DNA of 64,000 bases from Candidatus Nezhaarchaeota archaeon (GTDB lineage Archaea; Thermoproteota; Methanomethylicia; Nezhaarchaeales; WYZ-LMO8): positions 412,097-476,096 of the forward strand of contig JANXDO010000001.1 in NCBI GenBank assembly GCA_025059375.1, given 5' to 3'. Below the pieces are notes generated by a model. It ran no database searches and had not been told where the DNA came from. It saw only the letters and a program-made list of their open reading frames with translations. The translations under genes were made by a program, and so were the position numbers. Below, in pieces: positions 35,511-43,312 of the stretch (position 1 is the first letter of the stretch; each line of letters begins with the position of its first letter).

Positions 35511-35878
35511 TCTGCCATGTATCTAGCAACAACAACTCCAGCGTAGGTTAACGATACCGGAAGACCTTTGGTTTTAGCGCTACCCGAGACTATTAAGCCT
35601 ACATCTCTAAGGCCCCTTAAGTTCCACTTCAACGTTGACTCTGATACCCTCAGTTCTGTTGAGAGCATCCTAACGAGGCTTGAAAGTGTATGCTCACCGT
35701 TTCCCTTACGATAGAGTATCAACAGTATCCTCTTTTGAAGTTCAGTGAGCTTAGAGATAGCCATTTTAGTTAGAGCCTGTTCAAGCTCAAGGAGGGGGAG
35801 GCTCTCGCGCCTTAAGCTCTCAGCTCTAGTGTCCGTTAAAACAGCTCTAGTGGCATTCTTTCTCGAAAAGGTGGACAC
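35492..35878 (-). CDS. Winged-helix transcriptional regulator upstream of the symporter
   Basis: 128 residues. A polar N-terminus of about 40 residues precedes a wHTH: KLTELQKRILLILYRKGNGEHTL, the recognition helix LRVSESTLKWNLRGLRDVGLIVSG, and wing. No ligand domain. Likely controls its own operon, which ends in the SSF transporter. The family resembles MarR/ArsR-type archaeal regulators; no named subfamily recognised. Confidence 0.72.
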   Translation of the reverse strand: MSTFSRKNATRAVLTDTRAESLRRESLPLLELEQALTKMAISKLTELQKRILLILYRKGNGEHTLSSLVRMLSTELRVSESTLKWNLRGLRDVGLIVSGSAKTKGLPVSLTYAGVVVARYMAEWGCGK

Positions 35879-36004
35879 CTTTACTCAATGTTCACCCCAC
35901 CACTCCCACCACTTCCACTCCTAGGTATTTAAGTTTTGAGGGCAATAATATTTGTCCAGCTCATTAATTTAACTCATAAACCTTATTTCGCGTTAACTAC
36001 TTAA

Positions 36005-36865
36005 TTGAGATTAAACGCTTTTCAAGTGAGGGTTGAGAGCTTGATTAATGAGGCAGACCTTTACAAGGTGTACCGAGCGCTTGGCAACCCTCATAGAAGG
36101 AGGATAATACTGCTGTTGGGTGATAACCCTGATGGTTTAGTCTTCTCTGAGCTGAGGAGGGAACTTAATCTAAGTGTGGGCTCTCTCTATTATAATCTCG
36201 ATCAACTTAAAGGGTTGGTACATCAGAAGAGCGATAAGCGATACGTCTTGACTGAGAAGGGGGTCATTGCCTATAAAATGCTTAAGAGTGACGTCGAGAG
36301 AGTGAAGAGAGGAGAAGTTAGAAGCGAATCCATCGACTTAACAGACAATCTTCGCAAAATCTTCTTTCCGAGATGGTTCTTCAACCTTCTGGAGTCGAGG
36401 AGGAATCTCACACCAATAATCGCCATAATCACGCTACTTACAGGTTCTCTAGCATCTTGGTACAACTGCCTGGTTTTATATATCACTTGGATTTCTTACT
36501 CTTCAATCCAGGCTCTATGTTTATTAAGCTTCTTGTGGACTTGGCTTATTGTGGGGACAGCATCATTCCTCATCGTGCCTCCTTATAGTCTTGAAAAGTT
36601 GAAAAAGTTGCCTCTTTATCTTATTGAAGTTGGGGCGTCGATGTTCCCCTTGGCTCTATTCGTAGTCTTAGAACCATTTCTACGGCCAGTAATAGTGTTA
36701 AAGGCTGTGGTTCAAGTGGTGTTATGGCTGCTTTCATTGCTGCTAATATCGTCAGCTTTAAGTCATGTGACAGGATGTAGGGGTGAGACAGCTCTCTTAG
36801 TGACGGCAATGATGATGCTCGCTACTTCTATAATAATTCCACAAATGCTTTCACCTCCACCATAA
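36005..36865 (+). CDS. ArsR-type winged-helix protein with C-terminal membrane helices
   Basis: 286 residues. Residues 15-110 form an ArsR-like HTH: YKVYRALGNPHRRRIILLLGDNP, FSELRRELNLSVGSLYYNLDQL, YVLTEKGVIAYKML. Then four hydrophobic segments (about 135-160, 165-185, 210-235, 255-280). This is an archaeal membrane-tethered regulator, probably sensing the membrane or an external signal. TTG start is assumed; a GTG at 36026 is possible. Confidence 0.75.
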   Translation: MRLNAFQVRVESLINEADLYKVYRALGNPHRRRIILLLGDNPDGLVFSELRRELNLSVGSLYYNLDQLKGLVHQKSDKRYVLTEKGVIAYKMLKSDVERVKRGEVRSESIDLTDNLRKIFFPRWFFNLLESRRNLTPIIAIITLLTGSLASWYNCLVLYITWISYSSIQALCLLSFLWTWLIVGTASFLIVPPYSLEKLKKLPLYLIEVGASMFPLALFVVLEPFLRPVIVLKAVVQVVLWLLSLLLISSALSHVTGCRGETALLVTAMMMLATSIIIPQMLSPPP

Positions 36866-36960
36866 TTTAAGCTTCCCTCAGCTGTGCTAGAGGCATGGAG
36901 CAATGTTTAAAGTCTTCGTGAAAGAAGTTTCTATTGCAATTAAGCTCCTCGGTGTTGGTA

Positions 36961-37764
36961 ATGGCTACTTTCATATGTTTCGTAGGCCATGACTTCATGA
37001 GGATAGTTGATGGGATAAACTACTGGAGGAGTAAAGAGGTCATAGACGACATATATTTGGTTCAAGATAAGAAGAAGGACAAATATGGTTATGCGTCGAG
37101 GCTTAATGTTAAGGAGCTTCGAAGCGTACTTACATTCGCTGGCAAGGAGCCTTACGTTATCTCTGTTAATCCTCAAAGTTATGAAGACGTCTTTGCAGTC
37201 ATCTACTCTGTGGTTCGAAAAGAGGTTGAGGATTTGAATAGGTCAGTCTACATAGATGCAACTTCAACAACTAAAGAGGCGTACGGTGCAGTCGTAACTG
37301 TTGCCTTAATGTTTCAAGGAGTTAAGCTATACGTAGTCCCTCCAGCTGAGAGAGGATGGTACGTTCCAGATGTTGAATCCCCCGAATTCCAGTCTTGGTT
37401 TAGTAAGGTCAGAAGCGTTAGGGGGCTACAGCCACAAGAAATATTTCTTCCTGGCTTCAGGCTCGAGAAGCTATCTTATGAGGAGGAGAAGGCTTTAATG
37501 GTGCTTGAACGCATGGGTTGTGGAGCTGACTCAATTAAGACACTCATAAAGTGGTGTGGAGAGGATCCAAACGACTCTAGAGTTAAGAACAAGTTTAGTA
37601 GACTTGTGAACAAGCTGGTCTCGAAAGGCTTACTCACAGAAGAAACTGGAGCTAGAGCCAAGGCGATAAGTCTAACAGATTTTGGGAAGGTTTATGCCAA
37701 AGCTTTAAAGTATCATTATGAACAGAAGAGAAAGGAAGAGACAGCTCCATACCCAGCCATATGA
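36961..37764 (+). CDS. CARF-like (Csa3/HFX_2341-type) winged-helix regulator
   Basis: About 267 residues from the ATG at 36961 (TTG at 36934 possible). The N-terminal half is a Rossmann-like ligand domain: TFICFVGHDFMRIVDGI, IDDIYLVQDKKK, and YIDATSTTKEAYGAVVTVALMFQG, which occupies the place of the nucleotide-binding glycine/threonine loop of CARF proteins. The C-terminal half (from about residue 180) is a winged helix with MVLERMGCGADSIKTL and SRLVNKLVSKGLLTEE. Closest known type is the HFX_2341 (DUF6293) regulators. No CRISPR locus in the window, so the ligand and targets are unknown. Confidence 0.65.
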   Translation: MATFICFVGHDFMRIVDGINYWRSKEVIDDIYLVQDKKKDKYGYASRLNVKELRSVLTFAGKEPYVISVNPQSYEDVFAVIYSVVRKEVEDLNRSVYIDATSTTKEAYGAVVTVALMFQGVKLYVVPPAERGWYVPDVESPEFQSWFSKVRSVRGLQPQEIFLPGFRLEKLSYEEEKALMVLERMGCGADSIKTLIKWCGEDPNDSRVKNKFSRLVNKLVSKGLLTEETGARAKAISLTDFGKVYAKALKYHYEQKRKEETAPYPAI

Positions 37765-37777
37765 AGGTGCTCTACTG

Positions 37778-38617
37778 ATGGGATTTGAGCTCCCACCACT
37801 AGACAACTCCAAGGTTGAGCATGAAATATGCCGCTTCATAAGAAGGATGGTTGAAGAGGTTAAGTCCAAAGGTCTTGTACTCGGGCTAAGTGGGGGCTTA
37901 GATTCTTCAGTCACAGCGTATTTGGCTGTCAAGGCCCTCGGTTCTGAGAGGGTTAAGGCCTTAATAATGCCGCATAATAGGGTAACACCTAGATTTGATG
38001 TGGAGGATGCATGGATGATAGCCGATAGACTCGGTATAGAGGCTAAGGAAATCGACATAGCTCCAATGTGCGATGCCATAATTGAGAGGCATCCATACAA
38101 GGTCGGGGACAATGTTGTTGCCATTGGTAATGTGATGGCTAGAGTTAGGATGATTCTATTATACTACATGGCCAACACTATGAACATGCTCGTATGCGGA
38201 TCTGGAGATAAATCAGAAATTATGATAGGCTACTTCACCAAGTATGGTGATGGAGGGGTCGACATACTACCAATAGGGGATCTCTATAAGACCGATGTTA
38301 AGCGGATTGCTAGATACCTAGGTGTTCCAGATAGGATAATATTGAAGCCTAGCAGTCCAAGGTTATGGCCTGGACAGACAGCTGAAGAGGAGCTTGGCTT
38401 AAGCTACGATTTCATAGACCCAATACTGTATCTAGTGTATGAGAAGGGACTTTCGCCAGAGGATGCTGCCTCAAGAATTGGTGTAGACCTAGAGGCAGTA
38501 ATGATGGTTATAAGGAGGGTTGAAGGCTCTAGGCATAAGAGGTTAATGCCACCTTCACCTGCAGTCTCACATTTGAGAACCTCGTTGAGTCATGGCGCCT
38601 CTTTAAGTCTTCATTAA
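37778..38617 (+). CDS. nadE: NAD+ synthetase (ammonia-dependent)
   Basis: Amidates deamido-NAD to NAD. About 279 residues from the ATG at 37778, preceded by GAAGGTG; an ATG at 37718 inside the upstream gene is less likely. The ATP P-loop LGLSGGLDSSVTAYLA is near residue 50; GNVMARVRMILLYYMAN, GSGDKSEIMIGYFTKYGDGGVDILPIGDLYK and LKPSSPRLWPGQTAEEELG are diagnostic. No glutaminase domain. Confidence 0.93.
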   Translation: MGFELPPLDNSKVEHEICRFIRRMVEEVKSKGLVLGLSGGLDSSVTAYLAVKALGSERVKALIMPHNRVTPRFDVEDAWMIADRLGIEAKEIDIAPMCDAIIERHPYKVGDNVVAIGNVMARVRMILLYYMANTMNMLVCGSGDKSEIMIGYFTKYGDGGVDILPIGDLYKTDVKRIARYLGVPDRIILKPSSPRLWPGQTAEEELGLSYDFIDPILYLVYEKGLSPEDAASRIGVDLEAVMMVIRRVEGSRHKRLMPPSPAVSHLRTSLSHGASLSLH

Positions 38618-38668
38618 ATCTGTTTTGTTAAATTTAGGGAAAGTTTTAAAGCTCTTTGCTAGTAGTTA

Positions 38669-39076
38669 GTGGCGGTGCTTAGCTTGAAGTGTGCTAAGTG
38701 CGGCAAGTGTTGTTCAAGGAACGAGATACTCCTATCGACTGAGGATATATCTAAGATAGTGTCACTCGGTTATGATAAGAAAGAATTCGCCATCAAGTCT
38801 GGGCCGTACATCAAGCTAAGAATGGTTGATGGTTACTGCTTCTTCTTCGACCCCTACGATAAGACGTGTGAGATATATCCATATAGACCAACCAGCTGTA
38901 GGCTATATCCAGTAATCTATGTACTAGGCAAGGGACCTCTTGTTGACTCCAACTGTCCAATGGCCTATACGGTGTCTAGGGCTGAACTCACGAGAAAAGG
39001 TAAGCTTCTTGAGCAGCATTTAAGCAAGGTGTTTAAGAGAGCTAGGAGAATATATCTAGCAAGCTTGCAAAAATAG
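38669..39076 (+). CDS. YkgJ-family cysteine-cluster protein
   Basis: 135 residues. Cysteine pattern LKCAKCGKCC near the N-terminus and CEIYPYRPTSCRLYP in the middle is the CxxCxxCC...C...C YkgJ signature thought to bind zinc or an iron-sulfur cluster. Function unknown. GTG start; ends 4 bases before the translin-like gene, so the two are co-transcribed. Confidence 0.85.
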   Translation: MAVLSLKCAKCGKCCSRNEILLSTEDISKIVSLGYDKKEFAIKSGPYIKLRMVDGYCFFFDPYDKTCEIYPYRPTSCRLYPVIYVLGKGPLVDSNCPMAYTVSRAELTRKGKLLEQHLSKVFKRARRIYLASLQK

Positions 39077-39080
39077 TAAC

Positions 39081-39674
39081 ATGTCTTTCGATTATCTTCA
39101 AAAAGCGAGGTCCTCAATAGAGGGTGCCTCCCATAGATTAATTAGTAAGATTGAGGCAAGAGATAACGCTTCAATTATAGCTCGAAAGATCATAAAACTC
39201 TGTGGTGAGGCAATTTCACTCACACATAGAGGGAGAAATGCTGAAGCTAGAGGAAAACTCAACGAGGCTAAGTTGGCACTTAGTGAAATTGGGGTCTTAA
39301 TGAAGGATTTGGGCGTAGACATCTTTGAAGTAGCGCTTCAAGAGTATGTTGAGGCTGAGTCCCTACTAAGGATCGTTGAGGGTAGGGAGCTTCCATCTAT
39401 TGAGGAGCTTCAAGTGACTGATGAAGCCTATATACTTGGGTTAGCTGATTTAATAGGTGAATTGAGGAGAAGAGTTCTTGAGGAGATCAGGAAGGGGGAT
39501 GGATTAAGAGCTGAAGAACTTTATCAAGTTATGAGGGATCTCTACGAGATTCTATGGCCTCTTGAGTACCCTCGATCACTCGTACCGGGTCTTAGAAGCA
39601 AGATAGACGCTATGAGGAGAGTCATAGATGAGACCCTGCACGATATTACACTAATGAAGTTAATGCGTAGTTAA
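39081..39674 (+). CDS. Translin-family protein
   Basis: 197 residues, all-helical, matching archaeal translin/TRAX: RKIIKLCGEAISLTHRGR near residue 32, ALQEYVEAESLLRIVEGRELPS near residue 90, YILGLADLIGELRRRVLEEIRKGD near residue 117. Archaeal translins form octameric RNA/ssDNA-binding shells; the TRAX-type acidic RNase residues (glutamates in the EYVEAE and GELRR helices) are present, so RNase activity is possible. Sits directly behind the YkgJ-type gene. Confidence 0.85.
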   Translation: MSFDYLQKARSSIEGASHRLISKIEARDNASIIARKIIKLCGEAISLTHRGRNAEARGKLNEAKLALSEIGVLMKDLGVDIFEVALQEYVEAESLLRIVEGRELPSIEELQVTDEAYILGLADLIGELRRRVLEEIRKGDGLRAEELYQVMRDLYEILWPLEYPRSLVPGLRSKIDAMRRVIDETLHDITLMKLMRS

Positions 39675-40004
39675 CTATCAATCATCACTTAACATTAAGT
39701 GTTGAGCGTCCTTAACCATTTATGCTAGATCGTGGAGAGCCTCATCACCACATCTTACCACTGCCGAGAATTGATGATTAACTATGATACCGCATGTGGC
39801 AGATAAAGGAGGGCTAGCGAGTTAGCGCGTGATAGGTATTATAAAAGCCATAAAAGTTAATTAGCAGTCGGGAGTTAGGCGTTAATGCCCTTTACTGGCA
39901 CATCAGCTTTAAAGTGATGTTTAGTTTAAGGAGTGATAATTTTACAGCTTGTTGCCACGTCTATTTGAGGTAGCGCATTACTTGGCTGATGACAGGTAAA
40001 GAGG
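39675..40004. other. 330-base spacer between translin and iorB
   Basis: No gene recognised. It holds a strong TATA-like sequence on the plus strand (TATTATAAAAG, 39838-39848) with no ORF behind it, so a short non-coding transcript of roughly 39870-39990 is possible. Confidence 0.35.
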
Positions 40005-40628
40005 TTATTGACGCTTTTCTCTAATTGCTTTGAAGCCTAGGTCAAATGCCATCAAGTTTACCTCTACTTCCCTTGGGACCCTCTCTTTGACAGCCTCTCT
40101 AAGGTCCTCAGGTTCAAGTGGTAGTTTATCAAGTGCAGCAAGCGCACCTAACATAACTATGTTCGTCGCTATCGGATTCCCAGCCTTTATGGCTAGGCTC
40201 GTTGCATCTAAGGTCACGACATCACTTGTAAGGCTCCTTAGTGCTTCAAGTATTTTATCTAACTTAGGATACTTCGCATCCCCTCTATTGACCTCTACCG
40301 GATATATCACTCTAGTGTTGACTATGACGCTGCCTCCTCTTACCAGAAACTTGAGAGCTGCTCTAAGTGCTTCAAGGGGTTCGAAGCCGACCACCACGTC
40401 AGCAGTCATTAGCGGTATTAGTGGACTGTATACATTCTTAGCTATACGAATGTGACTAACTACAGGTCCCCCTCTTTGAGACATACCGAAAGTCTCCGAT
40501 ATCCTAACACTGAAGCCACGCTTCACGGCTGCATGGCCTATGATTTGTGATGCTACCAACGTTCCTTGACCACCAACTCCAGCTATGGCGACTGTTATCT
40601 CATCTCTTTTAGAGGTCTGCAACACCAT
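40005..40628 (-). CDS. iorB: Indolepyruvate:ferredoxin oxidoreductase, beta subunit
   Basis: 207 residues of the 2-oxoacid oxidoreductase gamma-type fold: AGVGGQGTLVASQIIGHAA at the N-terminus, ISETFGMSQRGGPVVSHIR near residue 42, and DATSLAIKAGNPIATNIVMLGALA near residue 140. Works with IorA in the oxidative decarboxylation of aryl pyruvates. The ATG lies 20 bases inside the 3' end of iorA. Confidence 0.93.
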   Translation of the reverse strand: MVLQTSKRDEITVAIAGVGGQGTLVASQIIGHAAVKRGFSVRISETFGMSQRGGPVVSHIRIAKNVYSPLIPLMTADVVVGFEPLEALRAALKFLVRGGSVIVNTRVIYPVEVNRGDAKYPKLDKILEALRSLTSDVVTLDATSLAIKAGNPIATNIVMLGALAALDKLPLEPEDLREAVKERVPREVEVNLMAFDLGFKAIREKRQ

Positions 40629-42510
40629 TACCTCCCGTTATGGCTTTCTGTGGACATATCTGATTACAAACCCTACAACCAACGCACAGCAACGGATCTA
40701 TATCAGCTTTCCTCTCCTCCTCTCTCCATATCAAGGCTGGACATAGCAGTTGCGTTATGCAGTACTTACATCCATTGCACTTCATCTTGTCAATTGTGGG
40801 AGGAACAATTTGAATGCCCTTTCTTCTTGCTTGCCTCCTAGCTAGCTCAGCACATAATCTCCTAGCAACTATCATTGCTGGCCCAGGAGTCCTTATAGCC
40901 TCCCTTATGGTCTCTATGAGCTCATCAACCTTGTAAGCATCCACAACCCTCACAAATGGTACTTTAAACGCTTTTGCAACATCCTCAACAAGTACTATTG
41001 GAGCCGGCTTGCCCATGGCCGTGTAGCCCACAGCTGGATTCGGTTGATGCCCGGTCATAGCCGTCGTGATATTGTCTTGAACGACAACCTTTACGTTAGC
41101 CCCATTATAAACTGCGTTCAGTAATGGTGGCATTCCAGCATGGAAGAATGTTGACTCACCGAGATAAGCTATTACTGGCTGGTTTATTCCAGTTTGAGCG
41201 AAACCATTAGCACACCCTATGCTGGCCCCCATGCATATGTGGGTGTTGAACATATTATATGGATGGAATAGGCCAAGACCGTAGCACCCAATGTCACCGC
41301 ATACTATCGAAGTTTTCCTTGGATCCCCCTTCATTTCCCTCCTAACAGCCTGCTTAATTGCGTAGAACGTCGCTAAGTGAGCACAGCCAGCACACATTGA
41401 TAGCGTTCTTCTGGGTAACTCTATGTCTCCACGAACCTTTATTTCAGGGACCTTGTAGTCTATTCCCAAAACTCTAGCTAAGCCTACTACCACTTTCTCA
41501 GGATCTATTTCACCCTCCATTGGGAGGTGCCCGGTCAGCTTCCCTAGAATTGTTGGGCGTATTTGAAGATCGTAGCATAAGATCTTTAGTTGCTCCTCCA
41601 TAAACGGGAAACCATCCTCAACGACGTATATGCGATCGTATGACCTCAGAAAGCTAGACACGAGCTTCTTAGGTAGTGGGTATGGTACTCCAAGCTTCAA
41701 TATGGCTACATCATCCTCCCTCAGCTTTAGGAGCTTAATGGCTTCCTTCGCGTAATTGTAGCCCACACCACAAGCTACTATGCCTACCTTCTCTCCACCC
41801 TTAGCTTCAACCTTATTGAATGGAACCCTCTCTAGATCTTCCTCTATATTCATGAGCCTATCATGAAGCAGCTTGTGGTGATCTGGTGCGGGGAACCCGG
41901 TATACGTTATGTCTCTCCTCAAGTTAGGTCTCTTCTTCTCCTTCGGTAATGGCCCAAGCTCTACATCACCTCTGACGTGACTTAGTCTAGTTAAACTTCT
42001 AACCATCACTGGGAGCTTACACTTCTCTGAAAGCTCGCAAGCTATGACAACAGAGTCTTTAGCCTCTTGCGGTGTTGCAGGCTCTAAGCATGGTATTTCC
42101 GCAAACTTAGCAAACATTCTATTGTCTTGCTCATTTTGGGAGCTATGACCAGCAGGGTCATCAGCTGATATTATTACCATTCCCCCCTCAACGCCAGCAT
42201 AGTTTGCAACCATTAATGCATCGGAGGCTACGTTCACACCAACGTGCTTCATTGAGCATAGAGATCTTAAGCCGGCAACAGCTGCTGCATAAGCAACTTC
42301 AAATGCCACCTTCTCATTGATGCTCCATTCAGCATATATGCCTGCCTCTTCAGCTACGGCGGCTAGTGCCTCCATGATCTCGGATGATGGCGTCCCTGGG
42401 TATGCAGCAGCAACCTGGACATTAGCTTCAAGGGCCCCTCTAGCAAAGGCCTCATTCCCCAGTAACAGTACCTTCTTTCCCGGAGCGTCAAGCAACAACT
42501 CTCTTAGCAT
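40609..42510 (-). CDS. iorA: Indolepyruvate:ferredoxin oxidoreductase, alpha subunit
   Basis: 633 residues. Converts aryl pyruvates from Trp, Tyr and Phe to aryl-acetyl-CoA with ferredoxin reduction (or the reverse for amino acid synthesis from aryl acetates). The pyrimidine domain has AAYPGTPSSEIMEALA; the TPP domain has GDIGCYGLG and MGASIGCANGFAQ; the C-terminus carries two [4Fe-4S] motifs, CNGCKYCITQLLC and CVGCRVCNQICPQ. The first cluster has an irregular last spacing, which is usual in IorA. Confidence 0.94.
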   Translation of the reverse strand: MLRELLLDAPGKKVLLLGNEAFARGALEANVQVAAAYPGTPSSEIMEALAAVAEEAGIYAEWSINEKVAFEVAYAAAVAGLRSLCSMKHVGVNVASDALMVANYAGVEGGMVIISADDPAGHSSQNEQDNRMFAKFAEIPCLEPATPQEAKDSVVIACELSEKCKLPVMVRSLTRLSHVRGDVELGPLPKEKKRPNLRRDITYTGFPAPDHHKLLHDRLMNIEEDLERVPFNKVEAKGGEKVGIVACGVGYNYAKEAIKLLKLREDDVAILKLGVPYPLPKKLVSSFLRSYDRIYVVEDGFPFMEEQLKILCYDLQIRPTILGKLTGHLPMEGEIDPEKVVVGLARVLGIDYKVPEIKVRGDIELPRRTLSMCAGCAHLATFYAIKQAVRREMKGDPRKTSIVCGDIGCYGLGLFHPYNMFNTHICMGASIGCANGFAQTGINQPVIAYLGESTFFHAGMPPLLNAVYNGANVKVVVQDNITTAMTGHQPNPAVGYTAMGKPAPIVLVEDVAKAFKVPFVRVVDAYKVDELIETIREAIRTPGPAMIVARRLCAELARRQARRKGIQIVPPTIDKMKCNGCKYCITQLLCPALIWREEERKADIDPLLCVGCRVCNQICPQKAITGGNGVADL

Positions 42511-42647
42511 GACTTGGTCCCTACCTCAAGCTTAGAATTGTACATATAAAGCTTAAGGTGTTTCTTAAGTTTAATTGTAAAGTTCAGTGGTAAGGTGTTT
42601 CTAGCAAAGACCTCAACATGATGTAGCCGGCGCAACCATTCGGAAAC

Positions 42648-42672
42648 TTTATATAAATTAGGTTAACCTAAT
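42648..42672 (+). promoter_or_regulatory. feoAB promoter with DtxR/IdeR-like palindrome
   Basis: TATA box CTTTATATAAAT (42647-42658) runs directly into the perfect 16-base palindrome ATTAGGTTAACCTAAT (42657-42672). The half-site TTAGGTTA with its complement is the core of the DtxR/IdeR iron-box consensus. The position, over the expected start site and 22 bases before the TTG codon, suits iron-dependent repression. Confidence 0.65.
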
Positions 42673-42694
42673 CTCCTCAGCGGAGGCTCATTGT

Positions 42695-43306
42695 TTGAGT
42701 ACAACCGACATACTATCATGCGCCTTAGAGATAGTCCTAGTGTTGAACAGGAGGGGGGTCTACCCTGATGAGGCGATGATAGCTAAGGAGCTTAATGAGG
42801 ATCCTCATAGGGTAAAGCAGGTTCTAGATGAAGCTGTTAAAAATGGCTTGGTCACGAAGAGGAATGGCCTCTATGAACTTACTAAAGAGGGTCTTAAAAG
42901 TGTATTAAAGCATAGAGAGCTTTACGTTCATGACTTCTTTGTTCACAGGGATAGTAGGTGGAGTAAAGGTATAGTTGATTGGAGTAAGCACTGGAGGCTT
43001 AGACATGGATTAACAAAGGCCATTCTGGACAACTTCTATGATACTCTAGCTGACTTGGACGGTATAGTTGAGGAGTTAGTGCCGCTAATTGAGTTGAAGC
43101 CTGGTGAGAGAGGTATAGTTGTATCAACAATTGGTGAGCGTGGTGTAGTGAGAAGATTAGCTGAGATGGGATTGACGCCTGGAGCATGCATTGAGGTTGT
43201 GAGGAAGGCCCCCCTAAAGGGACCCATAGAAATTGAGGTTAGAGGTACTAGGCTGGCCATAGGCTCTGGCCTTGCATCCAAGATAGCGATAAAGAAGCTT
43301 AAGTGA
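42695..43306 (+). CDS. feoA: Winged-helix/FeoA fusion protein of the iron transport operon
   Basis: 203 residues. The first 75 form a wHTH (YPDEAMIAKELNEDPHRVKQVLDEAVKNGLV, then LTKEGLKSVLKHRELY), the middle 40 are a helical linker, and the last 75 are a FeoA/SH3-like domain (ERGVVRRLAEMGLTPGACIEVVRKAPLKGPIEIEVRGTRLAIG). Domain order is that of DtxR/MntR regulators without the full metal-binding dimer domain, so it could be FeoA partner, repressor or both. TTG start at 42695; 6 bases before feoB. Confidence 0.8.
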   Translation: MSTTDILSCALEIVLVLNRRGVYPDEAMIAKELNEDPHRVKQVLDEAVKNGLVTKRNGLYELTKEGLKSVLKHRELYVHDFFVHRDSRWSKGIVDWSKHWRLRHGLTKAILDNFYDTLADLDGIVEELVPLIELKPGERGIVVSTIGERGVVRRLAEMGLTPGACIEVVRKAPLKGPIEIEVRGTRLAIGSGLASKIAIKKLK

Positions 43307-43312
43307 ACGCTT

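Noticed and set aside
36961-37764. Evidence for a nearby CRISPR-Cas locus
   Set aside because: I saw no regularly spaced direct repeats and no cas genes in the 64 kb.
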